From: CAWEEP01 sp963808125
Lineage (GTDB): Bacteria; Chloroflexota; Dormibacteria; Aeolococcales; Aeolococcaceae
Assembly (NCBI GenBank): GCA_963808125.1
Contig: CAWEEP010000004.1
Span: forward strand, 1 to 55,696
Length of the DNA: 55,696 nt
Direction of reading: 5' to 3'
Shown: positions 50,322 to 55,696 of the stretch, piece after piece
Numbering within the stretch: position 1 is the stretch's first letter
Layout: each line of letters opens with the position of its first letter
Notes under the pieces: generated by a model
Database searches by the model: none
The model's input: the letters and a program-made list of their open reading frames with translations, nothing else
What the model was told of the DNA's origin: nothing
Translations under genes and position numbers: made by a program

Positions 50322-50361
50322 GCCGGGGCCAGACCCCCTCACGGGACCCGCTGGCGCTCCG

Positions 50362-50370
50362 TGCTATGCT
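50362..50370 (+). promoter_or_regulatory. Extended -10 candidate for rpmE
   Basis: TGCTATGCT, the same TGC plus TATnCT form as in front of rpsA, 37 nt upstream of the rpmE start. No good -35 is visible. Confidence 0.4.
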
Positions 50371-50406
50371 CGATTCAGTTCCCATCCCGCCTTTCACGTG
50401 TGCCCA

Positions 50407-50622
50407 ATGAAGACTGACCTGCATCCCAAGTTCCACACCGACACCGTCGTGACCTGTGTCTGCGGCAACACCTTCTCCACGGGTTCGACCCTGGGGGAGC
50501 TGAAGACCGAGGTCTGCTCGATGTGCCATCCGTTCTTCACCGGAACCCAGCGCATCGTCGACACCGGCGGCCAGGTGGAGCGCTTCCGCCGCCGCGCCGC
50601 GGCCCGGACCGCCACCCGCTGA
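50407..50622 (+). CDS. rpmE: 50S ribosomal protein bL31 (zinc-binding form)
   Basis: Small 50S protein bridging the subunits. The 71-residue product has the family start MKTDLHPKFHTDTVVTCVCG and the zinc ligands CVCG and EVCSMCHPFFTG (C+ type, so zinc-containing). The C terminus QRIVDTGGQVERFRRR is typical. No SD is visible before ATG 50407, but the N terminus leaves no doubt about the start. The order rpmE-DUF1385-prfA-prmC-tsaC is a widespread arrangement in high-GC Gram-positives and Chloroflexota. Confidence 0.96.
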   Translation: MKTDLHPKFHTDTVVTCVCGNTFSTGSTLGELKTEVCSMCHPFFTGTQRIVDTGGQVERFRRRAAARTATR

Positions 50623-50628
50623 GGCGGC

Positions 50629-50661
50629 GGGCGGCCGTCCGCCCCCGGTGGGGCGCCGCCC
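50629..50661 (+). terminator. Hairpin after rpmE
   Basis: The outer arms GGGCGGC/GCCGCCC and the inner arms GCCCC/GGGGC (loop CGGT) stack with a 5-nt bulge, starting 6 nt after the stop. No T tract follows. Confidence 0.45.
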
Positions 50662-50726
50662 GTCATGGTTCCGGCGCGACGCTCTCATCGCCTCCGCCGT
50701 CGTGGGGCGCGAGTAGCATGGCCGTC

Positions 50727-51714
50727 ATGACACGGCGCCGTCCCAACCTCGGCGACCTGCTCCTCACCGCCGCCGTCAACGCCGCCAACGCTCCCCCCGC
50801 GCCCTTCTTCTACGGTGGCCAGGCGGTGATCGAGGGCGTCCTCATGCGCGGGCGGAACCGCTATGCCGTGGCGGCGCGCCGGCCCGACGGCACCATCACC
50901 GTCATCACCGAGCGGCTGCGCTCCCGCGTCTACACCAACCGGCTGTGGGCGCTCCCCTTCTTCCGCGGCGTCGCCAGCCTCTACGAGATGCTCAACCTCG
51001 GCATGCGGGCACTGCAGTGGTCGGCGAACGTGCAGCTCGGTGACGAGGTCGAGATGAGCGCCGCCACGATGCGGGTGACCATCGCCATCTCGGTGGTGTT
51101 CGGCATCGCCCTCTTCATCGGCCTGCCCCTGGGCATCGCGTCGCTGCTGCACCACGGTGCCCCCCAGTCACCGCTGTGGGTGCTCGTCGAGGGCGCTGCG
51201 AGAGCTGCCATCCTGCTCCTCTACCTCCTCCTCATCGGTCAGGTGAGGAGCGTGAGCCGCGTCTTCGAGTACCACGGCGCGGAACACAAGGCCATCAACT
51301 GCCTCGAAGTCGGGGGTCGCCGTCGACGTGCTGGCGGTGCGCGCCTGCAGCCGGCTGCATCCCCGCTGCGGCACCGGCTTCCTGCTCATCGTCGCCCTGG
51401 TCAGCATCCTCGTCTTCATTCCGCTCAGCCCGCTCTTCTGGCCCGTCCGCATCGCCTGCGAGATCGTCCTCGTCCCCTTCGTCGCCGCCATCGCCTATGA
51501 GCTGATCCGCGGCCTCGCCCGCATCCGCCACACGCGCTTCGGCCGCATCGCCCTGGGCCCCGTCCTGGCCACCCAGCTGCTCACCACGCGCGAGCCGGAC
51601 GCTTCCCAGATGGAGGTCGCCATCGCCGCCCTGGCGGCGGCGCGCAGCGGTGACGGTGGTCGGGGCGGCGCCGGCGAGGCTCACGATCCCCTGGCCGGCG
51701 CGCGGGTTCCCTGA
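50727..51714 (+). CDS. DUF1385 (YqhQ-type) membrane protein, one frameshift
   Basis: Conserved membrane protein of unknown function. The signature FYGGQAVIEGVLMRGRNRYA is near the N terminus, then SLYEMLNLGMRALQWSAN. Hydrophobic helices include VTIAISVVFGIALFIGLPLG, LLLYLLLIGQV, FLLIVALVSILVFIPLSPLF and IACEIVLVPFVAAIAYEL. The conserved FEYHGAEHKAINCLE precedes a frameshift near 51312. SRLHPRCGTGFLL follows in the new frame. ATG 50727 lies 7 nt after TAGCAT (50714-50719) with no SD, a leaderless arrangement; ATG 50718 is an in-frame alternative. prfA starts 3 nt after the stop. Confidence 0.9.
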
Positions 51715-51717
51715 GAC

Positions 51718-52796
51718 GTGGCGACGCTGGAGGGCCGCCTCGCCGACATCGAGGCCCGCTATCAGGAGTTGGAGCGAGCCCTGGCCGACCCGGAGATCTA
51801 TGCCGACCAGGCCCGGGTCCACAGCGTCTCCCAGGAGCGCGCCCGCCTCACCGAGGTCGTCACCACGGCGAGGCGCTGGCGGGCGGCGCAGCGGGCCTCG
51901 GCGGAGGCCGCCGAGATGCTGCGCGGCGAGCGGGATGCCGAGATGATCGCCATGCTGGAGGATGAGGCGGCTGCCCAGCGGCACGCCTCGGAGGAGGCGG
52001 ACTCGGAGCTGCGGCGGCTGCTCCTGCCCCGCGATCCCAACGACGAGCGCGACGTCATCGTCGAGATCCGCGCCGGCACCGGCGGAGACGAGGCGGCCCT
52101 CTTCGCCGCCGACCTGCTGCGCATGTACCTGCGCTACGCCGAGCGGCGCCATTGGAAGACCGACCTGATGAGCAGCAGCCCGTCGGGGACCCATGGTTTC
52201 AAGTCGGTGGTCACCGAGATCATGGCAACGCCGCCTACTCACGGCTCAAGTTCGAGTCCGGCGTCCACCGCGTGCAGCGGGTCCCCGAAACTGAGGCCAA
52301 GGGGCGCATCCACACCTCGGCGGCGAGCGTCGTCGTCCTCCCCGAGGCCGACGAGGTTGAGGTCGTCATTGACGAGAACGACCTGAAGATCGACGTCTTC
52401 CGGAGCACCGGCCCGGGTGGCCAGAGCGTCAACACCACCGACTCGGCGGTCCGCGTCACCCATGTCCCCAGCGGCCTGGTGGTGACGTGTCAGGACGAGA
52501 AGTCGCAGATCAAGAACCGGGCCAAGGCGCTCCGCGAGCTGCGGGCGCGCCTTTACGACATGGCCCAGGCGGAGCGCCAGGCGGAGCTGCGTGGCACGCG
52601 CCGCTCCATGGTGGGGACGGGCGACCGCTCAGAGAAGATCCGCACCTACAACTTCTCCGAGTCGCGGGTCACCGACCACCGCATCGAGCTCACCGTCCAC
52701 CAGCTTCCCCGCGTCCTCGACGGCGAGCTGGACATGCTCATCGAGCCGCTGATGCAGGCGGACGAGGCCCGCCGCCTGCTCGACCCCGACCACTGA
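51718..52796 (+). CDS. prfA: Peptide chain release factor 1, one frameshift
   Basis: Recognises UAA and UAG and triggers peptide release. The coiled-coil N-terminal domain is followed by VIVEIRAGTGGDEAALFAAD, then the codon-recognition tripeptide region RVPETEAKGRIHTS (PxT, as in RF1), and the catalytic loop RSTGPGGQSVNTTDSAVRVT with GGQ. The C terminus YNFSESRVTDHRIELTVHQL is typical. The frame breaks near 52222. GTG 51718 is 3 nt after the DUF1385 stop. prmC, which methylates the GGQ glutamine, is encoded 1.1 kb downstream. Confidence 0.96.
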
Positions 52797-52979
52797 CGTT
52801 TCGCCGCCCGCCCCCGAGCGGTGGCTCGGAGAGTTCGCCGGTGACGCCCTCGGGCACGAGCGGCCCTGGTGGAACGGGCCCGGGGACGTGTCGCCAGGGT
52901 GACCCCTGGCCCTGGGCGGTGCGGGCCGTCCGGGCACAGACTGTGGCCAGTCGCTCGATGGATTGAAGGGGATGGTGTG

Positions 52980-53156
52980 ATGCCGGCGACGCGGTTGACC
53001 TGGAGGGACGGGGTCGCCACCGTCGTCACGGTGCGCGGGACCGTGCTCGCCGCCTTCATGATCGCCATCGCTGCCATGTGGGTTCTGGCAACGCTCCCCC
53101 AGGCGCTCGGCACCGTTCCGAAGTCGTCACCCAAGGTCGGCGCCGTCCACGCCTGA
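52980..53156 (+). CDS. Small single-helix membrane protein (58 aa)
   Basis: Unknown function. The N terminus is short and polar (MPATRLTWRDGVATVVTVRG), followed by one hydrophobic segment (TVLAAFMIAIAAMWVLATL) and a short tail (PKSSPKVGAVHA). AAGGGGATGG lies just before ATG 52980 and is a reasonable SD. It is followed after 23 nt by the flavodoxin gene, so the two may be expressed together. It could be a membrane anchor or accessory subunit, but there is no direct evidence. Confidence 0.55.
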   Translation: MPATRLTWRDGVATVVTVRGTVLAAFMIAIAAMWVLATLPQALGTVPKSSPKVGAVHA

Positions 53157-53179
53157 CCGCCAGCCACGGAGGCCATCCG

Positions 53180-53726
53180 ATGTCCTCGATCCTCGTCACC
53201 CACGCCAGCCGGTACGGCGGCACGCAGGGAATCGCCGACCGCATCGCGGCGGTGCTGAACGCGAGCGGCCACCACGCCGACTCCTGGCCGATCGGGGGCC
53301 CGCGCGACCTGGCCGGCTACGACGCCTTCGTGGTCGGCAGCGCCGTCTACATGGGTTCGTGGCTGAAGGAGGCCCGGGACTTCGTCCGCCACCACCAGGC
53401 CATCCTCTTCAGCCGGCCCGTCTGGCTCTTCAGCAGCGGTCCACTCGGCGAGCAGACGCAGGACCCGAAGGGACGGGCCCTGCCCGGCGCCGCAGAGCCG
53501 AAGGAGGTGACCGAGCTCGCCGAGGCAGTCAGGCCCCGCGACCATCAGGTCTTCTTCGGCGTTCTCGACACCGAGAGGATCGCCCTCCCGGCACGCCTGA
53601 TCCGGCGGCTCCCCGCCGGCCGCAACCTGCTGGTGGAGGGGGACTTCCGCGACTGCGGCGGCGATCGACGCCTGGGCGACGAGCATCGCCCACGAGCTGG
53701 ACGCGGTGGTGGCAGGGCCCGCCTGA
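53180..53726 (+). CDS. Flavodoxin-domain protein (HemG/protoporphyrinogen-type flavodoxin), one frameshift
   Basis: FMN-binding redox protein. The N terminus SSILVTHASRYGGTQGIADR is the phosphate-binding loop of the flavodoxin_5/HemG group. DLAGYDAFVVGSAVYMGSWL and ARDFVRHHQAILFSRPVWLF follow, then FSSGPLGEQTQDPKGRALPG, which is typical of menaquinone-dependent-protoporphyrinogen-oxidase-like proteins. The frame breaks near 53655 and resumes AAIDAWATSIAHELD to TGA 53724-53726. ATG 53180 has GGAGG 7 nt upstream. The stop codon lies within a strong hairpin. The electron partner is unknown. Confidence 0.85.
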
Positions 53727-53740
53727 ACCTGGGGCGGGCC
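53716..53740 (+). terminator. Hairpin spanning the flavodoxin stop codon
   Basis: GGCCCGCC pairs perfectly with GGCGGGCC around a 9-nt loop that holds the TGA. No T tract follows. Confidence 0.5.
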
Positions 53741-53939
53741 GGGCTGCCCACCTCACCCGGCGCCGTCCGGACCTGACCACGGGCAGCACGAGGACGATCC
53801 CGACGCCGAGGGAGACGACGAACATCCCGGGCACGACGGGATGGCCGCCCAGCCCCCGCGGGCCCGTCAGCGTGACGGCCGTGCCTGGACGGCGGTGACG
53901 GCGAGCCACCCCCCCGGGCCCGGGTACAGTCGCAGCAGC

Positions 53940-54815
53940 ATGGCCGCCACGCCGCCCCGCCCCAATCCCACCCGCACCGTCCTCGAGGTCGTCCGCCTCT
54001 CCACCGGCTACCTAAAGGACGGCGGCGGCGACTCGCCCCGCCTCGACGCCGAGCTCCTCGTCGCCCATGCCCTGGGCCTGCGGCGCATCGACCTCTACCT
54101 CCAGCACGAGAGGCCGCTCGACGACGCCGAGCTGGCCGCCATCCGCGAGCTGCTGCGGAGGAGGGGGAGGGGCGAGCCGGTCGCCTACCTCACCGGGACG
54201 AGGGAGTTCTACGGGCGTCCCTTCTCGGTGGGGCCGGCGGTGCTCATCCCGCGCCCGGAGACCGAGACCCTGGTGCGGCAGGCGCTGGCCTTCGCCCGCG
54301 GCCTCGATCAGCCCTCGCGCATCGCCGATCTCGGCACCGGCAGCGGCTGCGTCGCCTGCACGTTGGCGGCGGAGCTGCCGGAGGCGTTCGTGACGGCCTG
54401 CGACCTGAGCGCCGCCGCCCTGGAGGTCGCCGCCGTCAACGCCCGGGCGCTGGGCGTCGCCGAGCGGGTCGGCCTTGTCGAGGGCGGCTGGGAGGCCGGG
54501 CTGGTCGCCGACGCCGCCCTGGTGGTCGCCAACCCGCCCTACGTGACGGCGGCGGAGATGGAGGAGCTCCCCCGCGACGTCGGATTCGAGCCCCGACTGG
54601 CCCTCGACGGCGGCGCCGACGGCCTCGACGCGTACCGGGAGATCCTGCCGGCCGCCGCCGCCCGCTGCCCACGCCTCGCCTGGCTCGGTCTGGAGGTCGA
54701 CAGCCGCCGCGCGGACGCCGTCGCCGCCCTCGCCCAGCGCTCCTGGCCCGGGGCCGCGATCACGATCACCGACGACCTCTCCCGCCGTCCCCGTGTCGTC
54801 GAGATCCGGCCGTGA
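53940..54815 (+). CDS. prmC: Release factor glutamine methyltransferase
   Basis: SAM-dependent N5-methylation of the GGQ glutamine of RF1/RF2. The 291-residue protein is intact. The N-terminal helical domain includes SPRLDAELLVAHALGL, then EPVAYLTGTREFYGRPFSVG. The SAM site is RIADLGTGSGCVACTLAAEL, and the catalytic motif NPPY is in LVVANPPYVTAAEMEELPRD. LALDGGADGLDAYREILP follows. ATG 53940 has no SD; TACAGT (53925-53930) ends 9 nt upstream. The stop overlaps the GTG of the tsaC-like gene, so they are translationally coupled. Confidence 0.94.
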   Translation: MAATPPRPNPTRTVLEVVRLSTGYLKDGGGDSPRLDAELLVAHALGLRRIDLYLQHERPLDDAELAAIRELLRRRGRGEPVAYLTGTREFYGRPFSVGPAVLIPRPETETLVRQALAFARGLDQPSRIADLGTGSGCVACTLAAELPEAFVTACDLSAAALEVAAVNARALGVAERVGLVEGGWEAGLVADAALVVANPPYVTAAEMEELPRDVGFEPRLALDGGADGLDAYREILPAAAARCPRLAWLGLEVDSRRADAVAALAQRSWPGAAITITDDLSRRPRVVEIRP

Positions 54816-55393
54816 TCGATGTCGAGCAGGCGGTGGCGGCGATCCGGGCGGGGTGGGTGGTCGTCGTCCCCACCGACACCGTGTACGGCCTCGCCTGCGA
54901 CCCGGCGTCGGCGGAGGCCGTCGACCGCGTGTACGCCGTCAAGGCGCGGCCGTGGCGGCTCGAATTGGGCCTTCTGGCGGCGGGCGAGGCCCAGCTCGAG
55001 GGCCTTGTGGAGTTCGGCGAGGCGGCGCGCTCCCTGGCCGCTGCCTTCTGGCCCGGGGCACTCTCCCTGGTCTGCCCGGTGGGTCCGCGGCGGCTGGCCG
55101 TCCCCCGGCACGGCACCTCGCTCATGGTGCGGGTGCCCGCCCACCCGTTGCTCCGCTCCCTGCTCGAGGCGACGGGACCGCTCGCCTCCACCAGCGCGAA
55201 CCGGCACGGGCGGGGCCCGGCCGGCACCGCGGAGGAGGCGTCGGAGCTGGCCGGCGACACCGCCGGCATCCTGGACGGCGGTCCCAGCACCGCAATGCCC
55301 TCGACTATCATCGACGTCACGTCAAGTCCTCCGCGAATTCTGCGGGGCGGCCCCATCCCCGAAGCCGCGCTCCGTCCGCATCTCGACGGTTGA
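54812..55393 (+). CDS. tsaC: Threonylcarbamoyl-AMP synthase (TsaC/Sua5/YrdC family)
   Basis: Makes threonylcarbamoyl-AMP for the universal t6A37 tRNA modification. The 193-residue protein is intact. VVVVPTDTVYGLACDPASAE is near the N terminus, then the nucleotide-binding KARPWRLELGLLAAG, FWPGALSLVCPV, LMVRVPAHPLLRSLLEATGP and the family hallmark PLASTSANRHGRGPAGTAEE. STIIDVTSSPPRILRGG closes the domain. The extra Sua5 C-terminal domain is absent. The second Lys region (KARPxxxELG in place of the usual KGRPxxxPL) is somewhat divergent. GTG 54812 overlaps the prmC stop. Confidence 0.92.
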   Translation: MIDVEQAVAAIRAGWVVVVPTDTVYGLACDPASAEAVDRVYAVKARPWRLELGLLAAGEAQLEGLVEFGEAARSLAAAFWPGALSLVCPVGPRRLAVPRHGTSLMVRVPAHPLLRSLLEATGPLASTSANRHGRGPAGTAEEASELAGDTAGILDGGPSTAMPSTIIDVTSSPPRILRGGPIPEAALRPHLDG

Positions 55394-55416
55394 AGCCCGT
55401 GCACTGGGAGATGGAC

Positions 55417-55696
55417 GTGACCGAGCAGTACATCGCGATCCCCACCGAGGCGGCCCCGGACCCGGCCCTCCTCCCGCCCGGCACCGACCGGGGCTCCGTC
55501 GCCGACAAGCCGCGGCTGCGGGCGACCGACCCGGCCGTCGCCCGCCTTCTCGACCTGGAGCTGCGCCGCCAGGAGGAGACCCTGGAGCTGATCCCCTCGG
55601 AGAACCTCGCCTCCCCCGCGGTCATCGAGGCCCTCGGCTCCTGGCTCACCAACAAGTACGCCGAGGGGGTCCCCGGCAAGCGCTACTACGGCGGCT
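55417..55696 (+). CDS. glyA: Serine hydroxymethyltransferase, 5' part only
   Basis: PLP enzyme interconverting serine and glycine with a one-carbon transfer to tetrahydrofolate. Only about 93 residues are in the window. LLDLELRRQEETLELIPSEN and LASPAVIEALGSWLTNKYAE with GVPGKRYYGG are the standard SHMT N-terminal blocks. There are about 35 extra residues before them, longer than in most bacterial SHMTs. GTG 55417 is preferred because GGGAG ends 6 nt upstream; ATG 55411 in frame has no room for an SD. Translation continues past the right edge. Confidence 0.93.
   Translation, partial: MTEQYIAIPTEAAPDPALLPPGTDRGSVADKPRLRATDPAVARLLDLELRRQEETLELIPSENLASPAVIEALGSWLTNKYAEGVPGKRYYGG

Noticed and set aside
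53529..53909. Minus-strand frame with one hydrophobic segment between the flavodoxin and prmC genes
   Set aside because: Most of it overlaps the flavodoxin gene, and it has no SD. One hydrophobic run is weak evidence in this composition.

Overview
This is a 55.7 kb window from a very GC-rich bacterium (roughly 70% G+C by eye). It consists almost entirely of housekeeping genes, most of them on the + strand. The gene set (UPF0182 membrane protein, clpS beside a DUF2017 gene, rpmE-DUF1385-prfA-prmC-tsaC-glyA, ClpC, ftsH next to tilS, panBCD-nadBC) suggests a Terrabacteria-type organism: Chloroflexota/Dormibacterota or a deep-branching actinobacterium. That placement is an inference from gene content. 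No 16S rRNA is present.

Layout. 0-8 kb: a UvrD-type helicase (minus strand, running off the left edge), rpsU, ybeY, pth, mfd and mazG. 8-13 kb: a secreted seven-repeat protein with a sortase-like tail, an FtsB/DivIC-like protein, two CAU-anticodon tRNAs, tilS and ftsH. 13.5-18 kb: panB-panC-panD-nadB-nadC, a pantothenate plus quinolinate/NAD operon with overlapping genes and a hairpin after nadC. 18-26 kb: a more variable stretch with an ABC exporter pair, a lower-GC island (YdeI/OmdA-type protein and the remnant of a uridine-kinase gene), two minus-strand MDR oxidoreductases, a PH-like membrane protein, a YciI protein and a methyltransferase. 25.8-33.7 kb: DUF2017-clpS, a zinc-ribbon protein, rpsA, clpC, a GH3 glycosidase and a small protein. 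33.7-44.7 kb: a Fic protein (minus), uvrA behind a candidate LexA box, a small protein, UPF0182, an HtrA-like protein, an MBL-like protein and a duplicated membrane protein. 44.9-55.7 kb: pyrG, a GlpX-like protein, dps (minus), a ribbon-helix-helix-like protein, a radical SAM protein, rpmE, DUF1385, prfA, a small membrane protein, a flavodoxin, prmC, tsaC-like and the start of glyA.

Two features colour every call. First, many essential genes (uvrD, pth, mfd, mazG, ftsH, panC, panD, nadB, rpsA, uvrA, pyrG, prfA and others) are split by single-base frame changes, often in G or C runs and clustered in a few patches. This looks like uncorrected assembly indels rather than real pseudogenes, so gene spans below are reconstructed across frames. 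Second, expression signals are unusual. Several genes have a TANNNT-like -10 element only 6-9 nt before the start codon and no Shine-Dalgarno sequence, which suggests leaderless transcripts. Several gene ends carry strong hairpins without a T tract.

The most interesting biology is a set of intact reading frames whose catalytic residues have been replaced (HtrA-like protease, MBL-fold protein, GlpX-like phosphatase). Others are a candidate SOS box overlapping the uvrA promoter, and an rpsU gene preceded by a 13-nt perfect complement to the 16S rRNA 3' end. I found no CRISPR array, insertion sequence, prophage or clear new defence system.
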